Assembly (NCBI RefSeq): GCF_947500265.1
Contig: NZ_CANMRN010000011.1
Coordinates: 26,670-90,669 of the forward strand
Direction: 5' to 3'
Length of the DNA stretch: 64,000 nt
From: an uncultured Psychrobacter sp.
Lineage (GTDB): Bacteria > Pseudomonadota > Gammaproteobacteria > Pseudomonadales > Moraxellaceae
Shown here one piece after another: positions 18,707 to 27,992 of this stretch; position 1 is the first letter of the stretch, and every line of letters starts with the position of its first letter. The position numbers and the translations under genes were made by a program. The notes under the pieces were generated by a model, which was not told the DNA's origin, ran no database searches, and saw nothing but the letters and a program-made list of their open reading frames with translations.

Positions 18707-19729
18707 TCAATCACAAGCAACGCCAGCGCCTTCCTTATCAATACACATTTTATTCCCATTCTTTAGGTTACCAATCCACGCCTTACCACCTGTAAATACA
18801 AAGGATGGTTTACCCTGATAGCTATCGTTAGCGTTCACACCATTATTAGCAAAGCGAAAAGGAATCACCAGCTCACCGCCTAAATTGACAAACCCCCACT
18901 CTTCACCGATACGCACGCCAGCATACTCCTCAGAGAACGGACGCACTTCGTCAAATGAGTACGTAATCATCGTGACATTATTGTCATCGACGAAACCCCA
19001 TTTACCATCTTGCTGACGCGATTGAAGCGTCGTAAAACGCGCTGGTACAGACTGTGATGCCGCGCTAGGTTTTTCGTTAGAAGAAGTAGGTTTATTTACT
19101 GCCTGAGTGTCATTCTGGGCATTTGGATCATTCGCTGCATTACCGTTTTTATCCACCCAACTGGTTGCACGGCCTTTGCGTACACGCGCCACTCCATTAC
19201 GATAATTATCGATATCATCAATCGCTGCAGAAAACGAGATAACGGTATTATTGGATGTATTAATCACACCATAGTTACCCTCTTTTTTTACCACGATACG
19301 CCCATCCGATACAGGACGCGCCCAACCTTGACTCTCTGTCAATATATCGTACATAGCAGGCACGACTTCGCGGCCCTGCATATTAAGATAACCAACGCGA
19401 CTGTTGCGCAGTACAGGCAACAGACCGCCTGACAGTTTATCGGCATCGACTTTTTGATAACGTGATAAATCAACGACTCGTTTGCCTTTTTTATCAATTA
19501 AAGCCACTGGCGCACCAAAGTCTTTGATCGCCAAAAAGTAACTACTACTAGCCGTGCAGGAGACGTTTTTATAATAACTTTTTGGGATTTTACAACTGGC
19601 GGCATGTGCGCTAGGCATCAAAAACAATGCGCTAGATAGCATTGTCACGACGACACCGTATTGCGATATTTTTGGTAGCGAGCCAGACAATGTATGTGGC
19701 TGTTTTTTTGATAGCAATCGTTGAAGCAT
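18707..19729 (-). CDS. secreted WG-repeat protein
   Basis: A 340-residue exported protein built of WG (KWG) repeats. Each unit carries a short G-x-(W/Y)-G-(F/V/Y)-(V/I/L) core: GYLNMQGREVVPAMYD, YGVINTSNN, KWGFVDDNN and EWGFVNLGGELVIPF. The start at 19729 is preferred to an upstream in-frame ATG at 19789, because it gives a signal sequence (MLQRLLSKK, then a hydrophobic run ending SAHA) near residues 1-43. A Pro/Ser/Asn/Gln-rich linker divides two repeat blocks near residues 195-230. WG repeats are thought to form beta-structures of unknown function. Four cysteines may form disulfides. Confidence 0.8.
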   Translation of the reverse strand: MLQRLLSKKQPHTLSGSLPKISQYGVVVTMLSSALFLMPSAHAASCKIPKSYYKNVSCTASSSYFLAIKDFGAPVALIDKKGKRVVDLSRYQKVDADKLSGGLLPVLRNSRVGYLNMQGREVVPAMYDILTESQGWARPVSDGRIVVKKEGNYGVINTSNNTVISFSAAIDDIDNYRNGVARVRKGRATSWVDKNGNAANDPNAQNDTQAVNKPTSSNEKPSAASQSVPARFTTLQSRQQDGKWGFVDDNNVTMITYSFDEVRPFSEEYAGVRIGEEWGFVNLGGELVIPFRFANNGVNANDSYQGKPSFVFTGGKAWIGNLKNGNKMCIDKEGAGVACD

Positions 19730-19789
19730 AAATAAACCTAGACAAATAATATAGATTGTTTTGTATAAAAAATCAGACGTTAAGTACAT

Positions 19790-20210
19790 TATATCGTCAA
19801 TCTACTATACATGTGTTGCAGCGTTAATGTCGCTTAAAGTGCTACACACATATCCTCTGTGTAGAAATATCACTTGTATACATTATGCTCTTTCCTACTC
19901 CTACGAATCGTCGCCCTGATACAAATATTTTGATATAAGTACTATTACCCAACTGTCATAAGTCTATTTCTAAAAACGCAGCCATATCAAATACTTTGGT
20001 TATTTATTTGCGTCTGACATACTCAGAAATTTTCCGAACAGCGAGAATATCTGTATTCAGCATAATAAATTATGGTTTTGCCATTTCATTTTGTACTTAA
20101 AACCACGACAATATGGCTTTGTGTCAACATAAGTTCTGACATGATGCAATGATAATAAGAGTGCTGTTATTCAAAATGCTGTTATTCAAATACTGTTATA
20201 AGGATAAATT
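19790..20210. other. intergenic region, WG-repeat gene / DMT exporter
   Basis: A divergent gap of more than 400 bases, AT-rich. The only notable feature is a short direct repeat just before the exporter, listed separately. No gene or terminator was seen. Confidence 0.35.
20162..20199 (+). repeat. short direct repeat before the DMT exporter
   Basis: TGCTGTTATTCAAAA (20162-20176) is followed at once by TGCTGTTATTCAAA (20177-20190) and a partial third unit TACTGTTAT. It ends a few bases before the AAGGA ribosome site of the exporter gene, so it lies in its 5' leader. Confidence 0.7.
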
Positions 20211-21143
20211 ATGGCTATTGCTTCAACGCGATCTGCACCTATTGGCTTAGTCATTGGTTGTATCATTTTTGGATTGGGCAGCTTAATTGTCGCTCACGTC
20301 GATATTGGTGGCTGGGCCATGTCGTTTTGGCGATTGGCTGTTTCTGGTATTGTATTTGCGGTATTGGCTAAGATAATGGGCCAACGTATGCCCAAATCAA
20401 GACGCGCCATTTTTTATGCGCTACTATCAGGGGCGTTTTTAGGATTAGATTTGGCGCTGTGGCATGAGAGTATTTATGCGGTTGGGCCTGGTATTTCGAC
20501 GCTGCTTAATAGTCTGCAAATATTTTTCTTGGCCGCGATTGGGTTTATGTATTTCAATGAGCGTCAGTCTATCGTGCAGCTTATTAGTTTGTTTTTGGCA
20601 ATGCTGGGCGTGGCGATGATAGGTAGCCCTGAATTCGCACATAACACTGCTGCGACTTGGGGCTTTGTTACTGGTATTGTGTCAGGTGCCATGCTAGCTG
20701 CATCAATGACCTTTATCCGCAAAACGCATGACATTGAACCGACACCTATATTTATGCTAATGCAGCTGATCAGTATCGGCGGCGTCTTAGCCATGATTAT
20801 ACCGATGTTTGTATTTGACACAGGTAATATCCTACCCAATACATGGTCTGAGATTGGCTGGGTGCTTATCTATGGTACGGTGATGCAGTGCTTGGCATGG
20901 GGATTGATTGCCTACTCTATCCCTAAGCTATCTCTGGCACTGACTGGACTGCTATTGTTGACTGAGCCTATTGCAGCCCTTGTCATTGACTATAGCTGGC
21001 TGGACAAGCCGATTAACACTTTACAGTGGAGTGGCGCATTACTAACGATGTTTGCTATTTACTTAGGCTCATTGAAGCCAAAGCCACGCGCCCTTCGCCG
21101 CTATCGTTTTTTTTCAAGATTTTATAAGCGAAATTATAAGTAA
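20211..21143 (+). CDS. EamA/DMT family transporter
   Basis: A 310-residue inner-membrane protein with about ten hydrophobic spans arranged as two EamA halves. The first is IGLVIGCIIFGLGSLIV through GVAMIG, the second from TWGFVTGIVSGAMLAASMTF to the end. It ends with a basic tail (KPRALRRYRFFSRFYKRN) consistent with a cytoplasmic C-terminus. The family exports amino acids, purines or other small metabolites; the substrate here is unknown. AAGGA precedes the ATG and a strong terminator follows. It shares only the fold with rarD at 8089. Confidence 0.88.
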   Translation: MAIASTRSAPIGLVIGCIIFGLGSLIVAHVDIGGWAMSFWRLAVSGIVFAVLAKIMGQRMPKSRRAIFYALLSGAFLGLDLALWHESIYAVGPGISTLLNSLQIFFLAAIGFMYFNERQSIVQLISLFLAMLGVAMIGSPEFAHNTAATWGFVTGIVSGAMLAASMTFIRKTHDIEPTPIFMLMQLISIGGVLAMIIPMFVFDTGNILPNTWSEIGWVLIYGTVMQCLAWGLIAYSIPKLSLALTGLLLLTEPIAALVIDYSWLDKPINTLQWSGALLTMFAIYLGSLKPKPRALRRYRFFSRFYKRNYK

Positions 21144-21183
21144 TATTGATTTTTTTCAAGACTGTTGTTCAACACTGCCATAA

Positions 21184-21221
21184 AAAAAGCGCCCATGCTA
21201 TCGATAGCATGGGCGCTTTTT
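21184..21221. terminator. bidirectional terminator between DMT exporter and uracil permease
   Basis: A perfect 38-base palindrome centred on ATCGAT, with outer AAAAAGCGCCCATGC and GCATGGGCGCTTTTT arms. It serves the two convergent genes. Confidence 0.92.
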
Positions 21222-21287
21222 ATTAGATGAGATATGCTTTGACCATATTTATTTGATAGGCGCAAACTTCACTCTCATCAGTATTAC

Positions 21288-22712
21288 TTATTTCGCTTCA
21301 GAACTTTGGTTAAACAAAGCATTTAACACGATAGCGGCTAAAGTAGCAGTACCGATACCGCCTAAATCAAAGCCACCTAAGTGCAAGCTAAAGTTACCAG
21401 TACCCATAATGACCGTCACTGCCGCGATGATTAGGTTGCTGTTTTTACTAAAATCAATATGGCTATCGATCCAGATTTTTATCCCAGCAACAGTAATAAG
21501 ACCAAAGACAACAATAGAAGCACCGCCCAATAGAGCCGCCGGTATAGTCTGAATAATCGCACCAAACTTTGGTGACAGTCCCAATATGATAGCAACCAAT
21601 CCTGCTACGACAAATATCGTCGTACTATACACTTTGGTAACCGCCATGACACCGATGTTTTCAGCATAAGTGGTGACACCTGTACCGCCAAACCCTGCTG
21701 AAAAAGTCGTGGCTAAACCGTCCGCCAAAAATGCTCGGCCCATATAAGGGGTCACACGAGCCTTGGTCATGCCCTCTACTGCCTTAAAATGTCCTAGGTT
21801 TTCAGCCACCAAAATAAAAGCCACAGGTGCAATTAGGATAATAGCGCTCATCTCAAAGCGCGGCGTATGAATGCTTGGTAGTCCAAACCATGAAGCAGCA
21901 GCTACTGTACTAAAATCAATCGCAGTACCAAATCCTAAAATATTGGTCATGACAAAATAAGCAACGTACGACAGTACCAGACCGACGAGTAGCAATAGAC
22001 GACGCAACATACCGCGAGTAAATACTGCAACACCACTAATGAGCAGTACGGTCAAGGTAGCCATCCAAGCATCAAACTGATTGGCAGACACGCCTTGAAT
22101 GGTCACTGGCGCCAAGTTAAGACCGATAATCATGACAATCGCACCCGTCACGATAGGTGGCATCAAACGCTCAATCCAACCTGTACCCGTCTTCATCACT
22201 AGCAGACCAATCAATGCATAAATGATACCGCAGGCCATAATACCGCCTAGCGCAACATTTAGATTGTCATTGAACCCTGCGCCTGCATAAGCGGTCACCG
22301 CGATGACTGGACCAATAAAAGCAAAGCTTGATCCCAAGTAGCTCGGCATGCGCCCACCAGTAATCATAAAGAACATTACCGTACAGATACCGGACATCAA
22401 GATAGCTAAGTTAGGATCAAACCCCATCAATAAAGGCGCAAGCACGGTTGCACCAAACATCGCAAAGGTATGCTGTATACCGAGCAATACGCTTTTTGAC
22501 GGAGGTAGATAATCGTTGATACCGACTGGATCACGATCCAAGTCGCCCTTATAAGGACGCCATGTCGGAAACCAACGGCCATTTTCAAAATCTGGATTGT
22601 GCGGATAATTGATAGCGGCTGAATCAATGCCTGCAGACTCCAAGGCATTTTGAGTCGATAGATCTTGAGCGCTATTGTCTGACGCTGATGAAGGGTCTTT
22701 TTGAGATGGCAT
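21288..22712 (-). CDS. uraA: uracil/nucleobase:cation symporter (NCS2 family)
   Basis: A 474-residue membrane transporter of the nucleobase/ascorbate (NCS2) family. SVLLGIQHTFAMFGATVLAP and RMPSYLGSSFAFIGPVIAV match UraA closely, and ILVAENLGHFKAVEG carries the helix 8 acidic residue used for base and proton binding. About 14 membrane segments are expected. The N-terminus has about 55 extra polar residues before the first conserved helix. AGGA precedes the ATG. Uracil is the likely substrate, but RutG-type or other pyrimidine transport is possible. Confidence 0.85.
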   Translation of the reverse strand: MPSQKDPSSASDNSAQDLSTQNALESAGIDSAAINYPHNPDFENGRWFPTWRPYKGDLDRDPVGINDYLPPSKSVLLGIQHTFAMFGATVLAPLLMGFDPNLAILMSGICTVMFFMITGGRMPSYLGSSFAFIGPVIAVTAYAGAGFNDNLNVALGGIMACGIIYALIGLLVMKTGTGWIERLMPPIVTGAIVMIIGLNLAPVTIQGVSANQFDAWMATLTVLLISGVAVFTRGMLRRLLLLVGLVLSYVAYFVMTNILGFGTAIDFSTVAAASWFGLPSIHTPRFEMSAIILIAPVAFILVAENLGHFKAVEGMTKARVTPYMGRAFLADGLATTFSAGFGGTGVTTYAENIGVMAVTKVYSTTIFVVAGLVAIILGLSPKFGAIIQTIPAALLGGASIVVFGLITVAGIKIWIDSHIDFSKNSNLIIAAVTVIMGTGNFSLHLGGFDLGGIGTATLAAIVLNALFNQSSEAK

Positions 22713-23234
22713 GCGCGCTTGTCCTATGTGAGCTAAGCTAAAGTAATAGGCTAGAATAACTGATAAAATAAGAATATTAATAAATGGACATATTTCTAAG
22801 GGCTTATATAAATAGCAGAACGTTAAGTCTTTCTATCTAGAATATGTCATCCCAATTCATTCATTTATGTTGTAATATGACAAACCAAAAGTATTATTTG
22901 GTATGATAGCCATATCTTACTAAATGTATTGATACGGATGTGTCTGACTGAAAAATTTAGTCTTTTTTAATCCGTCTTATTTTATGATGATAACCAACTT
23001 ACAGGATGTTACATAGTTGTTGACTGCGAGCATGATAACGGAGTTTCAAAATAAATAAAAGTTATTATTCAACTGCCCTCAGTGCTCATTTACCTTATAA
23101 CCTTCATAAATAGTGTCTCGCGCCCACCTATCAATGGTGACTAGGAGCGATGGCTGTCTATTATATTTTTCATAAAAGCGCCCAATGCCATAGATAAAAT
23201 AGGCTAAAGCGCTTAAAATTTTTGGTGACTTATT
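22713..23234. other. 522-bp divergent intergenic region, uraA / sdaA
   Basis: The region is AT-rich and contains no recognised gene. A sigma70-like pair (TATGAC at 22877, TATGAT at 22902) points toward sdaA, which would then have a 5' leader of about 320 bases. I did not recognise a known riboswitch in that leader. Confidence 0.35.
22877..22907 (+). promoter_or_regulatory. possible sdaA promoter
   Basis: TATGAC (22877-22882) and TATGAT (22902-22907) are 19 bases apart. The -10 is good and the -35 is weak. No other candidate in the gap looked better. Confidence 0.3.
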
Positions 23235-24668
23235 ATGATCAGTGTTTTTGATTTATTTAAAATCGGCATCGGCCCATCCAGTTCGCATACAGTCGGACCG
23301 ATGGTCGCTGCAAACTTATTTTTGACCTCGCTAACTGAGCAGATGGAACTGACTGCAATTAAGACCATTGAGATTGAACTGTATGGCTCTTTGGCGGCGA
23401 CCGGAAAAGGCCATGCAACAGATACCGCTATCTTGTTAGGACTGCTTGGACATACGCCTAGCACGATAGACACACGCATGACCAGTAGCTACCTATCTCC
23501 TATTTTCTCTGACAAGATTCTCAATGTATCAGGCACGCATACGATTGCTTTTGATACAGAGCAAGACATCTACTGGTATGACGATACTGTGCTACCTTAT
23601 CACCCTAATGCATTGACGCTACGCGCTATCTCAACTGAAGGCGTTCGCTGTCAGCAGACGTACTATTCAGTCGGTGGCGGTTTTGTCATCAATGAAGAAA
23701 ATGCAACTAACCCAGACGAAGATCATGCCAGCCCGACCATCGATAGAGTTCCCTACCCGTTCAATAACGCAGCAGAGCTACTAGAGCAATGTCGTGAGCA
23801 TGACTTGAGCATCAGCGAATTGGTACTAGCAAACGAATGTCACTTCCATGCCAAAGAAGAAGTATTTGCTTATCTAGATAGCATTTGGGAAGTCATGCAA
23901 GACTGCGTCAAACAAGGCTGTGAAAATGGCGGTATCTTGCCGGGCGGATTAGATGTAAAGCGCCGTGCCCAAGATTTGCATACGCAGCTGTGCGCTGAAA
24001 AAGACCAACCTATCACCAAAACTGATAAGTTAGCCGCTATGGACTGGGTCGATTTGTACGCGCTCGCCGTCAATGAAGAAAACGCCAATGGCGGCAAAGT
24101 AGTCACTGCTCCAACCAATGGCGCAGCAGGTATCATTCCTGCCGTACTGCATTATTATCGTGACTTTTTGCCCAACTACAGCCAAGATGGGGTTCGTAAG
24201 TTTTTGCTAAATGCTACTGCTATCGGTAGCCTTATCAAGCAAAATGCCTCAATCTCTGGTGCTGAAGTCGGTTGCCAAGGTGAGGTTGGTTCTGCATGTG
24301 CAATGGCAGGCTCTGCACTGGCAGAAATCATGAATGGCACGCCAGCCAAATGCCTAAATGCAGCAGAGATTGGTATTGAACACAATCTAGGCCTTACCTG
24401 TGATCCTATTGGCGGACTGGTACAAGTGCCTTGTATCGAGCGTAATGCGATGGGTGCAGTCAAGGCAATCAATGCAGCACGTCTAGCCTGTAGAGGTAAT
24501 GGTCAACACTTCGTATCTTTAGATAAAGCGATAGAGACGATGAAGCAAACAGGTGCCGATATGTCTGATAAATATAAAGAAACAGCACGAGGCGGCCTGG
24601 CAGTTTATGCTGATAATAGAATCCCTACAGCAACGCGCGGCGTTAGTGTCAATTACAGTCAATGCTAA
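23235..24668 (+). CDS. sdaA: L-serine ammonia-lyase (iron-sulfur type)
   Basis: Single-chain L-serine dehydratase that converts serine to pyruvate and ammonia using a 4Fe-4S cluster. The beta-domain opening SVFDLFKIGIGPSSSHTVGPM is diagnostic. In the alpha domain the cluster cysteines are expected in EVGCQGEVGSACAMAG, GLTCDPIGGLVQVPC and nearby. VVTAPTNGAAGIIPAVL is also conserved. Length 477 residues is near the norm (about 455). GGTGA lies before the ATG. The gene stands alone and ends at a hairpin terminator. Confidence 0.95.
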   Translation: MISVFDLFKIGIGPSSSHTVGPMVAANLFLTSLTEQMELTAIKTIEIELYGSLAATGKGHATDTAILLGLLGHTPSTIDTRMTSSYLSPIFSDKILNVSGTHTIAFDTEQDIYWYDDTVLPYHPNALTLRAISTEGVRCQQTYYSVGGGFVINEENATNPDEDHASPTIDRVPYPFNNAAELLEQCREHDLSISELVLANECHFHAKEEVFAYLDSIWEVMQDCVKQGCENGGILPGGLDVKRRAQDLHTQLCAEKDQPITKTDKLAAMDWVDLYALAVNEENANGGKVVTAPTNGAAGIIPAVLHYYRDFLPNYSQDGVRKFLLNATAIGSLIKQNASISGAEVGCQGEVGSACAMAGSALAEIMNGTPAKCLNAAEIGIEHNLGLTCDPIGGLVQVPCIERNAMGAVKAINAARLACRGNGQHFVSLDKAIETMKQTGADMSDKYKETARGGLAVYADNRIPTATRGVSVNYSQC

Positions 24669-24711
24669 TCTGAATTCTCAAAAACTAATTTACTTATAAT
24701 AGAAACAACAA

Positions 24712-24740
24712 AAAGGCCTCTAACGAATTAGAGGCCTCTT
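24712..24740. terminator. terminator after sdaA
   Basis: AGGCCTCTAA (24714-24723) pairs with TTAGAGGCCT (24728-24737) around a four-base loop, with A and T runs outside. It lies between convergent sdaA and the DUF4377 lipoprotein gene. Confidence 0.85.
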
Positions 24741-24795
24741 TGTCAGGTATAACTGCTTTTATAACTGCTTTATCATTTATATATTACTACTAATA

Positions 24796-25194
24796 TTATT
24801 CAGCAGTTTTTGATACCACTTCGTTTAGAATCCAAACTGGCTGCACTACGTTTGAGCCTTCTGCTGTTACTGCTTCTTGACGTACATCTAGGACATAACG
24901 ATAGTTCGGCTCATAAGTAAAGCCTTGAATATTACCGTTTAGCGTAGTGTAGTTTTTCTGATAGGTCTGACGATACTGCAAGCACTGTGATTCAACCATG
25001 CTGCCATCAGTAGCAGTCAAGTCACACACTGCTTTACGCGGTGCAATTTCCACTTCAAAACTCGGGATATTTACTACTTTTACATTCATAGGTTGTCCTT
25101 CAACAACCATCGTGCGCTCATCATCCATACTCATCGTAGAGCAACCAGAAAGGGCAAAAGTCGTCATTAATGCTGCAAGTGCTAATTTCTTCAT
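24796..25194 (-). CDS. DUF4377-like lipoprotein
   Basis: A 132-residue lipoprotein. The signal is MKKLALAALMTTFALSGC with lipobox LSGC, so Cys18 should be lipidated. The mature part has a two-cysteine stretch (AVCDLTATDG and SQCLQYRQ), then IQGFTYEPNYRYVLDVRQE and WILNEVVSKT. This is the pattern I associate with DUF4377, found alone or in heat-shock HslJ-like lipoproteins; its function is unknown. Ser at +2 after Cys suggests outer-membrane sorting. GAGGA lies before the ATG. It is probably a one-gene unit. Confidence 0.8.
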   Translation of the reverse strand: MKKLALAALMTTFALSGCSTMSMDDERTMVVEGQPMNVKVVNIPSFEVEIAPRKAVCDLTATDGSMVESQCLQYRQTYQKNYTTLNGNIQGFTYEPNYRYVLDVRQEAVTAEGSNVVQPVWILNEVVSKTAE

Positions 25195-25496
25195 TATTCA
25201 ATCCTCAGATAATTGTTATTGATTCTTTATTGATAGCTTAGTTACTGACTTATTTATTGAGTTAGCTAATAATTCATTGTACTCATTGTTACTTAGATAA
25301 ACTTATTATTTTGAACACCTTATCTTGCTTTGCTACAAGCTAACAAGGTCATTTGCTTCTTACTGGAACCAGTATAGGTCGCTAGTCGTCTTACCCTCTA
25401 TGACTGCTTTGTAAAGTAACGTCAGCTTTTGCAACTGATGTTAATGAAGCGTATTGAATAGCGGAGTTATTTGCTACTGAGCAGAAGTTTGACATT
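25195..25496. other. intergenic stretch upstream of the lipoprotein gene
   Basis: About 300 bases of AT-rich sequence between the lipoprotein start and the argJ terminator. It should hold the lipoprotein promoter. No gene, repeat or recognised RNA was seen. Confidence 0.35.
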
Positions 25497-25528
25497 AAAA
25501 AGCCAGAACAATATATGTTCTGGCTCTT
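25497..25528 (-). terminator. argJ terminator
   Basis: AAAAGCCAGAACA pairs with TGTTCTGGCT around a short AT loop. On the minus strand the hairpin is followed by a run of T, 36 bases beyond the argJ stop. Confidence 0.85.
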
Positions 25529-25563
25529 ATATAACTATGCAAATTCTGTTTTGTTTAAAATGA

Positions 25564-26787
25564 CTAGCTACGATAATCAGCATTTATTTTGACATAATCG
25601 TATGATAAATCGCAGGTATATACGGTATCACTAGCATCGCCACGTGCAAGGTCGATATGAATGGTAATCTCAGGTCGGCTCATGACTGTTTTGCCCGCCT
25701 CTTCTGTATAGTCAGGTGCAACACCGCCATTTTGGCAAATCATTACCTCGTCTAGATACACATCGACTTGCTCTGTGTCTAGGTCTTCGATACCAGCATA
25801 GCCCACTGCTGCTAATATGCGTCCCCAGTTAGCATCACTAGCAAAGAATGCCGTTTTTACTAAGGGTGAATGTGCGACTGCATAAGCCACATCGCAGCAT
25901 TCTTGCGTGGTTTGACCGCCAGTCACTTTGACCGTCATAAATTTAGTAGCGCCTTCTCCATCACGTACAATCAGTTGTGCCAGACGGACAAACACATCAG
26001 CCAATGCATCAAATACAGGTTGATAATGTGGATGCTCTGGGCTATCAATCACCTCTGAGCTAGCAGCACCTGTTGCGATTAACACACAACAGTCATTGGT
26101 TGAGGTATCGCCATCGACAGTAATGCGGTTGAAAGACTGTTCATTGATAGCGCTTAGCATTTCTTGCAATACGTCAGCAGCGATATTAGCATCTGTCGCC
26201 ACATAGCCTAGCATAGTTGCCATATTCGGGCGTATCATTCCTGAGCCTTTAGACATACCAGTAACATGATAGCTAGTACCTGCTACATCAATTTTTTGGC
26301 TGGCCAATTTAGGAATGGTATCTGTTGTGCGAATGCCATTAGCAGCGGCTAGCCAGCTATCAGACGCTAGGTTAGCCAATGCATTATCCAGACCTGCGAT
26401 GACCGCATCACTATTTAGCGGCTCACCAATCACGCCGGTAGAGAATGGCAATATCGTATTGGTATCTACACCGGCCTTTTCAGCCAACGCTGTACAGATA
26501 TCAATAGCGCGGCGCTTGCCATCAGCGCCCGTACCTGCATTTGCGTTACCAGTATTAGTGACTAAATAGCGCGGACTAACCTTAGCAAAGTGCTCACGCA
26601 ATACTCGCACTGGCGCTGCACAAAAGGTGTTTTTAGTGGTGACAACCGCAGTAGTAGCTTTGTCAGATATTTCGATAACTACTAGATCATCGCGGTCTTT
26701 ATAACGAACGCCTGCCGCTGTGGCACTGAGCTTGATGCCGTCGATAGGATAGATAACGTCAGGTACTGATACATTTCCAACAGCCAT
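25564..26787 (-). CDS. argJ: glutamate N-acetyltransferase / ornithine acetyltransferase
   Basis: Arginine biosynthesis enzyme that transfers acetyl from N-acetylornithine to glutamate and, in the bifunctional form, also uses acetyl-CoA. The autoproteolysis and nucleophile site is in NMATMLGYVATDANI, where the Thr of ATML becomes the N-terminal residue of the beta chain. The N-terminal AAGVRYKDRDDLVVIE and the ANWGRILAAVGYAG segment also fit. The start is placed at ATG 26787, with AGGA seven bases upstream. A TTG at 26808 would add seven residues without a ribosome site. Length 407 residues is normal. Confidence 0.94.
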   Translation of the reverse strand: MAVGNVSVPDVIYPIDGIKLSATAAGVRYKDRDDLVVIEISDKATTAVVTTKNTFCAAPVRVLREHFAKVSPRYLVTNTGNANAGTGADGKRRAIDICTALAEKAGVDTNTILPFSTGVIGEPLNSDAVIAGLDNALANLASDSWLAAANGIRTTDTIPKLASQKIDVAGTSYHVTGMSKGSGMIRPNMATMLGYVATDANIAADVLQEMLSAINEQSFNRITVDGDTSTNDCCVLIATGAASSEVIDSPEHPHYQPVFDALADVFVRLAQLIVRDGEGATKFMTVKVTGGQTTQECCDVAYAVAHSPLVKTAFFASDANWGRILAAVGYAGIEDLDTEQVDVYLDEVMICQNGGVAPDYTEEAGKTVMSRPEITIHIDLARGDASDTVYTCDLSYDYVKINADYRS

Positions 26788-26846
26788 AATAAAATCCTTA
26801 TTCTTCAATTTTTATCGTTATTTACGGAATACAAAGTGATAAATAC

Positions 26847-26954
26847 TATAGTCAGTTCAAGACAGTTCAGATACAAGAAGAACTAGCTGTAGCACTACAA
26901 CCAGCAGACTGAACAAGCTAATCATCGTATCTAATTGACATGAGATTGACTATA
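26847..26954. repeat. dispersed inverted-repeat element, copy A
   Basis: About 108 non-coding bases starting TATAGTCAGTTCAAG and ending TTGACTATA, so the two ends are imperfect inverted repeats. The segment TCAGTTCAAGACAGTTCAG and the bases after it recur at 51294-51393 with few changes. It sits between argJ and the 3' end of xthA, 8 bases beyond the xthA stop. It fits a short MITE or REP-like family. Confidence 0.7.
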
Positions 26955-26962
26955 TATAAGTA

Positions 26963-27787
26963 TTACTGTTTCTTTAGGTCAAATGCTGACCAAATCGGTG
27001 CATGGTCAGAGGGTTTTTCCATAGCACGTAGCTCATAACTAATACCAGCATCGATACATTTATCGATTAAGTCTGAGGTACATAGGATATGATCAATACG
27101 TAACCCGCGCTTAGGTTCATCATTGAAGCCGCGACTGCGATAATCAAACCAGCTGTATAACTCAGTGCTCTCTGGATAATGCAGGCGGTAAGTATCTGTC
27201 AGCTCACGTGACATCAATGCTGAATACCATTCGCGCTCTTCTGGCAGAAATGAGGTTTTTCTGTTTTTCAACCAGCGTTTGGCATTAACTTCACCAATAC
27301 CAATATCGATATCTTCTGGTGCGATATTCATATCACCCATGACGATAATCGAACGACCTTCTGCTTTTAGCGTATCAATATAAGCCATCAAATTGGCATA
27401 ATAAGCGCGCTTCATTGGAAATTTGGTCGGGTGATCTTGGCTCTCTCCTTGCGGGAAGTAACCATTGAGCACATCCACTTCACGACCTTCAAACTCATAA
27501 CGTGCATGGATAAAGCGCTTTTGGGCTTCTTCATCTTCGCCAGGGAAGCCTTTTTGTACAAACACAGGTGCAGCTTTGGATAATAGTGCAACGCCGTAAT
27601 GCCCTTTTTGTCCAAAATACTCGACGTGGTAGCCTAGGCTTTCGATATCGCTAAGCGGAAATTGATCATCATGAACCTTGGTTTCTTGTAGGCCCATGAC
27701 ATCAGGATCGATTACCTCGCGCACCGCCTCGAGCTGATGCTGACGTGCACGGATACCATTGATGTTAAAACTGACAAAACGGGTCAT
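26963..27787 (-). CDS. xthA: exodeoxyribonuclease III
   Basis: AP endonuclease and 3'-5' exonuclease of base excision repair, 274 residues. Endonuclease/exonuclease/phosphatase-fold motifs are in order: [30 protein letters not shown] (metal-binding Glu), [20 protein letters not shown] (Asp and Asn), and the closing [11 protein letters not shown] and [10 protein letters not shown] with the catalytic His. AGGA precedes the ATG. It is divergent from the thioesterase gene by about 205 bases. Confidence 0.94.
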   Translation of the reverse strand: MTRFVSFNINGIRARQHQLEAVREVIDPDVMGLQETKVHDDQFPLSDIESLGYHVEYFGQKGHYGVALLSKAAPVFVQKGFPGEDEEAQKRFIHARYEFEGREVDVLNGYFPQGESQDHPTKFPMKRAYYANLMAYIDTLKAEGRSIIVMGDMNIAPEDIDIGIGEVNAKRWLKNRKTSFLPEEREWYSALMSRELTDTYRLHYPESTELYSWFDYRSRGFNDEPKRGLRIDHILCTSDLIDKCIDAGISYELRAMEKPSDHAPIWSAFDLKKQ

Positions 27788-27992
27788 AAACTGTCCTATA
27801 CTGATTGGTTAGAATATAGCGCTCTATAAATAGGTGAAATATAAACGACTATGATAACAAATGTAAGCGTTTCTAGCGGTTGCATGGCCTGATATCTTGA
27901 GCTAGAGTAACTCTATTATAAGCACTATCTATTATTGGTCTATCTGAAACACTTTTATTCAACAATACTTATTAAAAATATCGAGCATCACT

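Noticed and set aside
22713..23234. Riboswitch or small RNA before sdaA
   Set aside because: The leader is long, but no known fold or convincing hairpin was recognised.
27829..27850. Possible third repeat: AATAGGTGAAATATAAACGACT, with a like segment at 45016-45035
   Set aside because: The match is only about 20 bases and AT-rich, so it is too short to support as a repeat family.
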